DNA of 64,000 bases from assembly GCA_022813625.1 (NCBI GenBank), contig JAKLMB010000044.1, forward strand, positions 208,587-272,586, read 5' to 3'. Source of the stretch: Aaosphaeria pasadenensis (lineage: Eukaryota > Ascomycota > Dothideomycetes > Pleosporales). A model generated the notes under the pieces. That model did no database searches. It saw only the letters and a program-made list of their open reading frames with translations, and had not been told where the DNA came from. How positions within the stretch are numbered: the first letter of the stretch is position 1; each line of letters begins with the position of its first letter. Both the position numbers and the translations under genes were made by a program. Of the stretch, positions 52,528 through 64,000 are shown piece after piece.

Positions 52528-54138
52528 ATGTTGTCGACAATCCCCGCCAGAAGATTGCTGTTCACAGCTCCACGAAGTCTCTACTCCCCCCGCCTCATCA
52601 GTCGCAAAATGTCCACCACAGAAACGCATCCATCGCTATCATCGCTTGCCGAGAGCGTCTCTTCTCTCACCAAGCAAATCGAGTCCCACTTCCGAGAAAA
52701 CAACCACGAAACCCCCAATTTTACCGCATCTTCCTCAGAAATTCCATTGACGAAAGAATATGAGCGTCTCCGCGTTGATCTCAACACTGCTGCCCTGGAT
52801 CTCCTCCGCCTGATCAATGGCCCCAAAGTCGAGTTCCGCAGCTTCTTCACTAAACACTACGAAATGGCCGCATGGCAAGTCGCCCTTGAATTTGATTACT
52901 TCGGTCTCGTGCCACTAGAAGGCAGCATCTCGCTACAAGAACTCGCGGCAAAAGCCGTCATGGACGAAGACCGAACAATGCATGTGATGCGATTCCTGGC
53001 GACACAAAAGATCTTTCGTGAACTGGAGGGCGAGAATGAAGACGACATCATCTTCGAGCACACTGCGGCCAGCGCGACCATCGCACGAGAGCCGTTGCTC
53101 AAGGATGTGTTCCTCATGCAGGCGGATGAGATGTTCCGGGCGGCATCGTCAACTGCGGATTCAATCAAGCAGTCGCCATTTTCCATTACCGCTGAGGGAT
53201 GCCCGTTTGCCGTCAGGCATGGCGACAGGGCGTATGCTTGGTATGAGAAACATCCGCCACAAGCGGCACGATTTGCTAGGGCAATGGCTGGCGTTACACT
53301 GCGTAGATATTTCCCCATTCCAAATCGCTGGTTTATTGTATTCTAACTGGGAGAATAGTCGACCGTCAGACTTCGGAGTTGCGCGATGAATTCAATTGGC
53401 AGGATCTGCCCGCAGGAACTGTCGTTGATGTGGGAGGTGGCAGTGGTCATGTCTCACTTTCTCTTGCAAAGGTATGTCGGTCGTCCGGAGGATCCAATAT
53501 GCAATACAGCAAATATTTGGCTGACGCATGCAAAGGAATTCAAACACTTGGATTTCATCATCCAAGATTGGTCTCCTATCATGCTTGCTCAGGGAAAATC
53601 CCAGTGGACAGGAGAACTTGAGTCTCGGGTAAAGTTCGTTGAGCATGATTACTTTCAGCCCAATCCGGTGCATAACGCAACGGCCTTCTTCACACGTCAG
53701 ATCACCCACAATCTGACCGACGAAGATGTAGTCAGGTTCTTCAGGGCGTTTGTTCCAGCACTCGAGGCGAACAAACCAGGTACTCCGCTCCTGATCAACG
53801 ACACGGTAATCCCAGAGCCAGGTGAGAAGACAGCATATGAAGAATTCGGCCTAAGACAGGTCGATCTCGCAATGTGGATTGTCTTCAACTCTAAGCAGCG
53901 CACTGAGCGGGAGTTTAGGAAGCTCCTCTTCAGGGCTGACGAGAGACTCAAGGTACGTACAATGTCGAAACGCATCCATACCCATTTCTCCCCAAATGCC
54001 GGCTGCCGAAAGCAATTTCTCTCCGAGTCTGCTAACTTTTTCCAGCTCGTTAAGGTGCACAGCAAAGGTAGCATGGGTCTTCTTGAGGTGCAGTTGGACA
54101 TGAACGCCCCGCGCGATAGGGGCGTTGCTGGGGTCTAG
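52528..54138 (+). CDS. SAM-dependent O-methyltransferase (plant-type/COMT-like, PF00891)
   Basis: Exons are 52528-53302, 53359-53471, 53536-53952 and 54046-54138, giving 465 residues; the frame closes, and the last intron carries a CTAAC branch site. After a helical dimerisation region (SFFTKHYEMAAWQVALEFDYFGLVPL), the SAM loop VVDVGGGSGHVSLSLAK lies near residue 285, followed by LDFIIQDWSP. FFTRQITHNLTDED carries the His at the usual catalytic-base position, and the end reads KVHSKGSMGLLEVQLD. Two in-frame starts exist: 52528 gives an Arg-rich head that looks like a mitochondrial presequence, and 52609 (MSTTETHPS) gives a normal cytosolic OMT. It probably methylates a hydroxyl of the HR-PKS product. 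Confidence 0.85.
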
Positions 54139-54676
54139 ATCTGGGTAATGTGAATCCGATGCGTTAGTCCTGGTTCACGGGTCCCGTAATAAATTACTGG
54201 ATAATACCAATCCTTGCATTCCAGTTTACTGCACGTCTTACTGAGTGGCCTGGGCGGGTGTGCCGTGCGCCATGCAGGACGCCATGCAGGAAGATACATA
54301 GACACCCCTGTATGAGCCCACCGTTGCGTTATCTGGAAGCATCACGATCGCGATGTCTTAGCTACTTATGGAGGGTATTCTACTCGTGAGCATGTGCATC
54401 TAATCTAGTGTATGTACCGAGATCCACGGCTCTTGTGAGGCTGCCTGGGCTTGTCCGAACGGGCCTGATGTCCGGGCTCTTTTCTACCACTGGAGAGAGG
54501 CACAGCGTGACTAGTTATTCCAGGGTGTATCTCTGTGCTACTTGAGCCCCAGTTGCTATCAAGATGTTCTTCGTGTCTTGAATCCCCTCGTGTATTCTCC
54601 TCATACTCGTTGAAGTTTTGTTTGTTCACATTTGTTGCACAGGCTTTTTCACGGTACCATTCATTATACCATCGAG
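54139..54676. other. Promoter of the HR-PKS
   Basis: 538 bases between the O-methyltransferase and the PKS. A 12-base direct repeat (GCCATGCAGGA type) occurs near 54270-54295. No clear operator was recognised. Confidence 0.4.
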
Positions 54677-57600
54677 ATGGACAATCTATTTGTTAATAGC
54701 GATACATCGTTTGGGAACGATCCACCGCTATCGCAATGCCCCGAACCGATCGCAGTTGTGGGAATGGGTAGGTCCAGAAAACTCGCATCGTGAGCAATTT
54801 TGAATGCTAAGAAGAATGATGTCAGGGTGTCGATGGCCTGGTGGCGTCCACAACGAATCCCAACTATGGTCTATGCTCCGTGAAAAGCGATCAGGCTTTT
54901 CAGAGTTCAAAAGGGACCGAATAAATGTAGACGGTTTCTATCATCCGTCACAGAATCACCCAGGTACTTTTCACATGCGCGGCGGCTTCTACCTCGAGGA
55001 AGACCCCCGGCTTTTTGACAACAACCTCTTTCACATCAACGCCATTGAAACACGTACAATGGACCCTGCACAGAGAAAGCTCCTAGAAGTAACATACGAA
55101 GCTTTCGAGAATGCAGGGGAGCCATGGGAGAGTTTCGCTGGGTCGAAAACAGGTGTTTTTGTCGGCAACTTCATGTCGGACCACCAGAACATGCAGTTTC
55201 GCGACCCGGACAACCCAATGCCTTATGTCACGACGGGAGGTGACATCGCCATTCACAGTAATCGCATCAATTATGTTTTCAATCTGAAGGGTCCAAGTCT
55301 GACGCTCGACACGGCGTGCTCATCTGCAATGTACGCGCTACACATCGCCGTGTCGGGAATACGGAATGGTGATTGTGAAGCTGCCATCGTCGCCGGTAGC
55401 AATCTGATCTCGGACCCGGGTCCCCAAATGTTTATCACAAAACTCGGAGCACTCTCGCCAACTTCTATTAGTCATACATTCGACGCTGCAGCGGATGGGT
55501 ATGCGAGAGGAGAGGGCGTTGGTGCGCTGTATATCATGCCGCTGAGTCGGGCGGTAGCTGGATCGTATCCGATAAGAGCAGTGATTAGGGGCACTGCTAT
55601 CAATGCGTAAATATATCTCATAAGAAGAAAAGACTATGACACTGACAACCGCAGTAACGGCCAATCCGAAGGAATTTCATATCCAAGTCCTGCAGGGCAA
55701 GAGGCCGTTATCCGGCAAGCCTATTGCAATGCAGGAGGGTTGGATCCCGCACTCACGGGTTACTTCGAGGCACATGGTACTGGAACACCAGTTGGTGATC
55801 CAATCGAAGTCAGCGCAATAGGGCGAGTGTTCTCTAAATACAGAGAGGATAACAACCCACTGCTGATTGGCTCAATAAAACCCAATCTTGGCCATAGTGA
55901 GTCTGCCAGCGCCATAGCCAGCATTATGAAGGTTGTTCTCGCGATGGAGAAGGGAGAGATCCCACCGACTCGGGGAATAACCAAATTCAATCCGAAGATT
56001 GACTTCAAGACTTCGAGAACGAAGGTCGTTACTGACATGACACCTTGGCCGCTAATGCCGATTCGCAGAGCGTCGGTGAATAGCTTTGGGTATGGCGGAG
56101 CAAATGGTCAGTGGCCCGATCTTGTTTCCTTTGGAAATATCATTCTGATTTGATTACTAGCACACGTTATTCTGGATCATGTTGAGAATATACTGCCCGG
56201 ATATAACAGGCGGGGGAGAGCCGCCCCGACCTACCCAATTGTTCCCTTGATCGCCCTACCACACGAACCCCAAACTCTCTCCATATCAACTTTTTTGTCT
56301 TCGCCGCTGCGATCTAAACAAGGTAGTAATCGATCCAGCATTTCATTCCATTCATCCTCTTCAAACGACAATGAGCTTGAGACAAGCGGATCTGAACTCT
56401 CCGAGTCAGTTTCGCTCCATAAAGAGAATACATCGGCCAACATGTCATCCAAACGTCTCGTTCTCCTCCCCTTCTCGGCAAACGATGACAACGCTTTGAA
56501 GAAAACCATTCAGGCAATTGGCCGTGAAGCAGGCGATTACGATATTCGCCATCTAGCCCACACGCTTTCACGTCGCCGATCAAAGTTCTCGCAGCGCGCT
56601 TTCATCATATCGCCCTCGGACACTGTCCCCAATTTCCTCCAATCAGCCACAATTGCCTCCGTGAAGTGCCAGCGCGATCCAGCCACCAATATTGGGTTTG
56701 TCTTCACGGGTCAAGGTGCGCAATGGCCGTCAATGAGTCATGGTCTCCTCAACGAATACCCTGTATTCCAATCGTCAATTCGTTACCAAGATCAAGTCCT
56801 CGCGCGGCTATCAAAAAGACCACCTTGGTCCATAGAAGATATCTTGATAGACAAACATTCAGCGCATCTTATTCACGAGCCGATGGTTTCGCAAACTGTG
56901 TGTACTGCGGTCCAAGTCGCATTGGTCGAATTGCTTACCTCGTGGGGTATTGTGCCCGCCGCCACAGTAGGCCATTCCTCTGGTGAAATTGCGGCAGCGT
57001 ATGCTGGAGGACGCCTTACGGTCGCCGAGGCTATTACGCTTGCCTATTTTAGAGGTTACACTATTAGCAAGAATGAACGAAAAGGAAGTATGCTTGCTGT
57101 GGGATTGAACTCGACGGAAGTGAAACCTTATCTCGTTGGTCTCGAGACAGAGATCACGATCGCAGCTAGTAACTCGCCAAAGAGTGTTACGATCTCGGGC
57201 GAAATAGCGGCAATTGAGAGTATTGCAGTGCAGCTCACGAATGAAGGAATCTTTAATAGGGTTCTTAGAACCGGGGGCAATGCGTACCATTCGCACCATA
57301 TGCAAGCACTCGGCAAGATGTACGAAAACGATGCTCTGGAAGGGCTAGAGGAGATCTCCGACCTGATCGATGCCACAAAGAGGCGAACATGCACCCGTTG
57401 GGTTTCTTCGGTGTATCCCGAAAGGGTCACGACCGAGATCGAGGTGGCACCATCATACTGGCGAGCGAACCTTGAATCGCCAGTGCTTTTCGACACCGCC
57501 ATCGAGCAGCTTCTCAGCCAGGACGCAGATGATATAGACATTCTGATCGAAATCGGTCCTCATCCCGCCCTTGCTGGCCCAATCAAACAAATCTCCCAAG

Positions 57601-60600
57601 CAGTCAAAGCGCGTGGATCGAGAATCCCAATGTACTTAGGTTCGCTGAATCGCACCAAAGACGATCTCGAGAGCATTCTCAAACTTGGTGGCAATCTCTT
57701 CACCTGCAACTATCCAGTCAATATCGACGCCGTGAACGGGTTCTCGGATCCCATCACCAATTCAGGTGAGCGACCTCCAGTATGCATCAACCTTCCAAAC
57801 TACAAGTACAATTACGGAGCGATCTTGTTCCATGAGAATAGACTGAACAAGGAATGGCGACTCCGTAAACACCCACGCCACGATCTACTCGGCTCGCGCC
57901 AGTTGGGAGGCACTTCTTTCTGCCCTTCCTGGAGAAACATGTTCCGCCTCCGCGATGTTCCCTGGCTTGGTGATCATAGATTGATCCCGAAAGCCATTTT
58001 CCCGGCAGTAGGATTTGTGGCCATGGCCATAGAGGCAGCGTCCCAAAGTTACACTGAGACGGCCGAAGTGAACACCATCGCTGGGTATACCCTCCGCAAC
58101 GTTTCCGTGAGCTCAACGCTCGAAATTCCCGACACGGAGGTGGGGACAGATGTAGTGACAAATCTTCAGAAGATAAATACACCTAATGGCATTTCAGAGA
58201 ACTGGTACGAGTTTAAGATCAGCTCGCTCAACACAGAGACAAAGTCCTGGGTCGAGCATTGCACTGGTCTTGTCAAGATCGAAGCGACATCTGACCTAAA
58301 CAGCGACAACTTCGCCGAGAACGAAAAAAACTGGCGAGCAGTTAATATCAAAGACTGGTACACTCGGTTCGCTACCCTCGGTCTCGAGTATGGGCCTTCC
58401 TTCCAAGCTCTTTCGAATCTCAAAGCAGCTCCCAGTCGCGCAGCCGCGAACATCTCGCTCGCTCCGACAAGTGAAGCCAATATCGTCGCTGAATCCGGCT
58501 ACACAATTCATCCCACAAGTCTGGATAATTGTCTCCAGCTCGCCAACATAGCGGCATATAGCGGCAATGTCGCCCTGGCGAAGCAAGCATATATCCCCGT
58601 CATGTTCAACGATCTGACCATTTGGAATAGAAGTGGCGCAGATCTTAGTGAGCCAGGGTATGCGGTGGCAGAAGGTGAACTGCGTGGTAGTCGTGGCATG
58701 TACTCACGCGCGCAAATATTCACTTCCTCAGGCGAGCTTCTGGTCGATATGAACTACTTCCGAGGCATCTCGTATGATGGGATTCCATTTGTGAGTGAGG
58801 ATGCGAAAGAAAGGCCACGCGATCCGTTCAGTAGACTTTTATGGAAACCGGACATCGGTGCCTTGAGTAGCGAGAAAGCGAGAGAGATGTTTCCAATAAA
58901 AAATGCCGTATCTACGGAAGAGGACAAGGTACTGGCCGAGAAGATGGATCTTTTGTTCGCATATTTAGTTGCTAGTATCTTCACACAATTCCGGGACGTG
59001 AAGTTTGACAGCGAACGAGTTCATTTACAGCACTTCATGGACTGGATCGGTCGGGAATACGCACGAGCGGAGGAGGGGGCAATGTCTTTCGGCCTTGAGG
59101 CAATTGCAGCATCTTCAGACACGCGTTCCAGTATCATCGACGCCTACTTCGTAGAGCTCGACAGCATAGCCGAAACCAAGCTGATCCGTCGAGTATACGA
59201 GAACATCGCGACCATACTCACTGGTGAAACCACGGGACTAGAACTCGCTCTCAAAGATGACTTACTCAGCGACCTGTACAAGTTCGGACGTGGCATTTCC
59301 CCTGCGTATTTTCCGGTGCAGAATATAATTGACTTGCTAGCACATAAGAACCCGCGAATGAACATTCTGGAGGTCGGCGCTGGCACAGGTGGCGCTACCG
59401 GGCACATCACAAACGCACTTGAAGCCGAGAGTGCATTCAAACGCTTCAACGAGTATACATTTACTGATCTTACACGCACGTTTTTGTCAGCTGCTGAGCA
59501 CAACTTCGCTAGTTGTAGAGGGATGAAATATTCGGTGCTAAATATCGAACTGGATCCATTAGAGCAAGGCTTCGCTGCTGGAGAGTACGATCTCATCATC
59601 GCTTCACAAGTGCTGCATGCAACCAGCAATCTAGCGAATACTCTCCAGAATGTACGAACACTATTGAGACCAGGTGGTAAATTGCTACTTGTCGAATTCA
59701 CCAGGACACACCCAGTATCAACTTTTGCACTCGGCACCTTTCCATATTATTGGAATGGAATCGAAGATGGGCGTCCTAATGGACCGCTTGCACAAAGCGA
59801 TCGATGGGCCAAAGAATTGCGAGGAAGTGGTTTCTCGGGGATTGACATTATGCTCGGCGATGAGGATACTGACCTGGAGTGTGCTTCGATCATGGTCTCA
59901 ACGGCGGTTGAGCGGGAAGTCATCATTCCCCCGATTGATGTCCCCAAATCTCGAAACACTGAAGTCTTTATTGTTACGCTTGGCGAGCCGGGTGACTTTG
60001 CCCGTCATGTTGCTGTGCAATTACGTATTGCCGGCATAGAGCGGACTCAATTCATCTCTGCCCTCAAAAGTGAGAACGAAGTGCCGAGGAACTCTCGCAT
60101 CATTTCTCTGGTCGACCTAGAGAAAGTGGCTGCCCTCTTCGAAGATGAACTGCTCTTCAACAACATCAAGACAATGATCTCACACGCATCATCCATCCTA
60201 TGGGTATCCTCCGGGGACATGATTCAATCGTCGAATCCAGCTGCGGGCTTAACCACTGGCCTTCTAAAGACTGTTTTGCGAGAGATGCCGCACCTAAGAC
60301 TTGCGCAATTCAATCTCGGCGCAGATTTCGATGGCTCAAACCAGTTCGCCCACCAAGTCGCGACGCGAGAGCACAAACTCGTCACTGACCCTGCGACCAA
60401 GGCCGACGACATCGAGATTCTCCACGATGGATGCATTCACATCAGCCGACTGGCTCCAGATACAGAACTTAACACTGCCTACAAGATCCAACAAGACCTC
60501 GACACTGAGCCTCGTGTCCGACGTCTCGGCGATCTGGGCCCCGTGAAAGTCACCACCACCCGTCCCGGTATCTTGAGCACGTTGCAGTTCGAAGAAGACG

Positions 60601-62838
60601 TTGATATGCTAGGTCCGCTCCCTGAAGACTGGATCGAGATTCGCTCCGAAGCCATCGACGTCAACGTCAAAGACATCGCCATCGCAACGGGCCGCTTCGA
60701 TCTCAACACTTACAGCACAGCCTGCTGCGGTACTGTGTCCAAAATCGGCTCCAAAGTTTCCCATCTCGAGATCGGGGATCGCGTTTGCGGATTCGCGCCG
60801 GGCAACTTTGGCAATTATGTGCGCGTGCCGGCGGTTTATCTGCAGAAGATGGAGAAGGGTGATGACCCCGCTGAGCTCGCGAGTCTGCCAATCAGCTATA
60901 TGACGGCGCTATATTCTCTGAAGCACTTGGCTCGTGTGGAAAAGCGCGAAAGTGTCCTCATACAGTCGGCTGCCGGGGCGCTAGGTCTTGCGACTTTGAG
61001 GATTGCTCAACATCTCGGCGCGGATGTGTACGTCACGGTTGGCAATGAAGACAAGATTACGATGCTAGAGCGCGAGTTTGGCATTCCGCGCGATCGAATC
61101 TTCTCATCGAGAGACTTGGAAACGCCAAAGAAGATCTGGCAGGCGACGGGGAGGACAGGTATCGATGTGATTGTTTGCTCGACGACGAGTGGGCAGCAGA
61201 TGCAAGAGTTTTGGCGATGCATCGCACCGCTTGGGAGATTCATTGAGGTCGGGAGATTGGATGCATTGAATCATGGGAAGCTGCCTATGGAAGTGTTTAA
61301 GCGGAATGCGACGTTTTCGTCGTTTGATATTGCCTTGCTGAGTAGACAGAAGCCTAAGCTTGGTGCTGCGTAAGTTTGGTGAAGCGGATCTTTTCGAATA
61401 TTGGAACTGACATGTGAATAGTCTGATGACTGAAGTAGCTCAACTGTATCGTGAGGGCGTCGTCAGGCCGATCGATTACATTACGAAGTTTGACGTCTCC
61501 GAGCTCCAACAGGCGATGATGCACATGTCGAAAGGTACCCATGTTGGCAAGGTAGTCATAACTTACGACGATCCAGATTCACTACTCAAAGTAGCACCCT
61601 CATCGACCCGCGCAGCCTTTGACTCAAATGCCACATACATCTTGGTTGGGTGCGTCGCAGGTGTGGGCAAGTCGATCAACAACTGGATGATCGAACGCGG
61701 CGCGAGACATATTGTCCATCTCACTCGTTCTGGTCCAGAATCTGCGGAAGCCAAAGACCTGATAGCAACTGCGTCCGAAACACCTGGCCTAGAAATTGAC
61801 GTCCTTGAATGCGATGCGACAATTAAATCCGAAGTCGAAGCTACCATTGCGCACATTACCACTGCCAACCGACCCATCAAAGGCATACTTCACGCGGCAG
61901 CTGTATTCGAAGACGTCAGCTTCAACCAACTACATTTCACTCAACTGCAGAAAGTTATAAACCCCAAAGTAACCGGCACCATCAATCTCCACGAAGCGAC
62001 ACTGGATCAACCACTCGATTTCTTCACGATGACGAGCTCCATCGTCTCCGTCATCGGCACTGCCACCCAGGCCAGCTACAGCGCCGCGAACAGTTTCCAG
62101 GACGCCTTCGCGCGCTTCCGTCTCGCACAAGGTCAGCCTGCTCAATCTCTTGCCCTAGGAATGATTCTGGACGTTGGTTTTGCCAGCAGGCGCGAGGACA
62201 TCCAGCGCTCGTTGTTGCGAAATGGTGTGTACGGTACTTCAGAGCCGGACTTTGTCCAACTTCTTGATGCGGCATTCACTGCTCCGCCAAAACGCTCAAG
62301 CGATCACCTTGATTCTATGTCAGGCGCACACTTGCTTGCAGGTCTTGAGCCTAGCAAGATTTACGAAGCCGATAAGAAAGCCGTTGGAGCCGATTTCGCA
62401 TGGTCATCTGATCCGCGGTTTGGGCGCGTTATTCAGGCAATCGAAGATCATCACGCTCTCCTTCAGAGTGCCAATTTTTCGAACGGATATCCACACACGT
62501 CATCGGCTGCTCCTGCGCTCAGTCAGCTGTTCTCTCTCGTGCAGAAAGTGAAGGTGTCTTCAGCATCGTCTCCAGAAGATATGCAGCATCTGCGTAGTCT
62601 CGCGGAAGGTTCGGTGGCGGAGCGTCTTTCAAAATTGTTATTTGTTTCTCTCGATGACGTTGACGTCTCGAGAGATATGGCGAGCTATGGTATTGATAGT
62701 ATGATTTCGGCTGAATTGAGGAATTGGTTGTTCAAGACGTTTGGGTTGGATATTAGCTTTGTAGAATTGGTCACAAAGGGGATGGCAGTGAGAGGGTTAG
62801 CGGAAAGGATGGTTGGGAAATTGGTGGAATCGACATAA
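54677..62838 (+). CDS. Highly reducing type I polyketide synthase (KS-AT-DH-MT-ER-KR-ACP)
   Basis: Exons are 54677-54767, 54826-55606, 55655-56106, 56161-61369 and 61422-62838, giving 2,649 residues. KS (about 25-440) has Cys195 in DTACSS, His331 in EAHGTGT and His371 in NLGHSE. AT (about 615-940) has GQGAQW and Ser714 in GHSSGE. DH (from about 1010) has His1047 in PWLGDHRL and Asp1230 in HPTSLDNCLQ. The C-methyltransferase shows ILEVGAGTGGATGHI near 1509. ER (about 1910-2200) shows LIQSAAGALGLATLRIAQHLGA. KR (from about 2250) shows LVGCVAGVGKS and Tyr2397 in ASYSAANSF. ACP ends with Ser2604 in GIDSM. No thioesterase, reductase or condensation domain follows, so release needs a separate enzyme. 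It should make a C-methylated, reduced aliphatic chain. All catalytic residues examined are present. Confidence 0.95.
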
Positions 62839-63399
62839 AAATTTCCTTTCAGTGATTATTCATGAGCCAAAAGTACAATATATTACATGAAACCATTTCA
62901 TTGAAATCATGTTAGCAAACTCTTAATCCAGATGAGCTCGTCGAGTGCTTATGAAATGAAAGGACAATTTTTCTTCCCAGTTTCCGCGATAACAACCACC
63001 ATACTTCATATAAGTCTCATCTGCCGAAAAGTTTATGGGGAAGGAGCCAACAAATGTGGTCAAATGATAATGACAGTTCAAAGGTAATCCGAATCTTACC
63101 ATGGAGACACATGAACTTGCAATCATGCCCCGTGTGTCTTGGTGCCTACCTGCAGATGGCCTGCTTCTTAGCTCCTGCAATCCTAGTATATACTTCAATC
63201 CAACCTTTTTCTCGCAACTCTAGTTCCCCTAGCAGCCTGTGCCGTTGTACCTTTTTTGAAGTACTTTCAACATGATACACCAAGCAGAACACGAGGAGTA
63301 AGACTACGGTGAGTCAGGCCTAGAGGAAAGATATGACACTTTCAGTGTCAAGAAGCAGGCTGTTGATTAGTAGAGTATATGGCTATTTCCTGATAAATA

Positions 63400-63795
63400 A
63401 ATTTAAGAGGGTTGCTGCAGAGGATATAGTTTTAAAAGCTATTAAAAGCACTTATAGTAATAGCTAGATATGCTAAATACTATTAACTTCCTTAGCTATA
63501 ATTAGAGAATAATTTAATTAAATTTACTATAGTATATTTATCTTCTAATACTAAGGTATATTAATAGTAGTAGTTTTATTATTTTTCTTATATATTAAAT
63601 TATAATATTATATTTATATTTTACTATAATATATTTTATAAGTAGATACCTTATATAAGTAAGTATTATACTTTTACTAAGTATTTTTACTTATATTAAA
63701 ATAATAAAATAATAGTTATATCTATTCTAGTAATAATATAGTATAAGATAGAAAAGCTACTATTTAACCTATTTATAAGTTCTTAAATTATAGCT
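63400..63795. repeat. AT-rich RIP-like block
   Basis: About 400 bases composed almost only of A and T with rare G/C, like the blocks at 4.2 and 8.0 kb. It marks the right boundary of the gene-rich cluster. Confidence 0.7.
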
Positions 63796-63798
63796 AAG

Positions 63799-64000
63799 TG
63801 TTACGATACCAGAACCTATGAGGACAGAGAAGGCGTCAAGTACTTAGGATAGAAGTTAGAGATCAGGACCTATAGCTCTAATAATACCTAAGGGACAGTT
63901 ACGTAATCTAATATCACAGGGATAGAGTAATTAAGGTGCTTAAGGTCTTAGCAAGGGCTAAGAGGACAAGCAGCCTAATTATAATTAAGGTACTTAAGGT
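63799..64000. mobile_element. Possible LTR-element edge, running off the window
   Basis: The sequence starting TGTTACGATACCAGAACC begins with TG, as LTRs do, and contains repeated CTTAAGGT motifs (63930-64000). It directly follows RIP-like DNA. Neither a second LTR nor coding sequence is visible within the window, so the call is tentative. Confidence 0.3.

Larger units (their letters stand above)
62839..64000. other. PKS 3' flank, then repeat DNA
   Basis: The first 500 bases hold nothing recognisable. From about 63400 an AT-rich block begins, and after about 63799 a different, moderately AT-rich repeat-like sequence runs to the window edge. Confidence 0.5.

Noticed and set aside
1..64000. 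CRISPR arrays, rRNA genes, prophage or bacterial operons
   Set aside because: The sequence is eukaryotic (spliced fungal genes), and no array or rRNA-like region was seen.

Overview
The window comes from a filamentous ascomycete (Pezizomycotina). Almost every gene is broken by short GT-AG introns of about 47-115 bp, and the protein families are typical of mould genomes: a highly reducing PKS, a Zn2Cys6 regulator with a fungal-specific domain, GT90, a rhodopsin-domain membrane protein and an Asp/Glu racemase-like enzyme. AT-rich blocks at about 4.1-4.33, 7.88-8.21 and 63.4-63.8 kb look like old repeats degraded by RIP (C-to-T mutation of repeats). The exon joins given here were chosen by splice signals, reading-frame closure and family motifs; none was tested.

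Left part (0.8-8 kb): a small Rossmann protein, an SRPBCC/polyketide-cyclase-fold protein, an NmrA-like reductase and an atypical SDR, separated by gene-poor and RIP-like DNA. At 8.9-18.3 kb: a YAT-type amino acid permease, a classical SDR, a mandelate-racemase/muconate-lactonizing-type enzyme, a zinc-free MDR dehydrogenase and a secreted CE1/PHB-depolymerase-type esterase. A 3.2-kb stretch with no convincing gene follows.

Centre (21.5-38.1 kb): a catabolic block. It holds a 2-oxoadipate dioxygenase/decarboxylase homologue (HglS/DUF1338), a mitochondrial D-lactate-dehydrogenase-type FAD oxidase (apparently frameshifted), a peroxisomal (PTS1) sarcosine/pipecolate-type oxidase divergent from an MFS sugar-type transporter, a D-2-hydroxyacid dehydrogenase divergent from an Asp/Glu/hydantoin racemase-like protein, a class II aldolase-type protein and a Zn2Cys6 regulator whose zinc cluster and linker resemble Ppr1/UaY. 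The promoters of these catabolic genes carry nine CGG-N6-CCG elements, five of them extended to TCGG-N6-CCGA, the geometry known for Ppr1/UaY. This suggests an undescribed, locally regulated catabolic regulon and is the main finding.

Right part (38.5-62.8 kb): a GT90 glycosyltransferase and a small secreted six-cysteine protein, then a likely secondary-metabolite cluster: a BBE-type FAD oxidase, a Nor-1-like SDR with a GC-AG intron, a P450, a rhodopsin-domain membrane protein, an O-methyltransferase and a 2,649-residue HR-PKS (KS-AT-DH-MT-ER-KR-ACP) without a release domain. Two MITE-like inverted-repeat elements lie in the P450/rhodopsin-domain promoter. The window ends in RIP-like DNA and what may be the edge of an LTR element.
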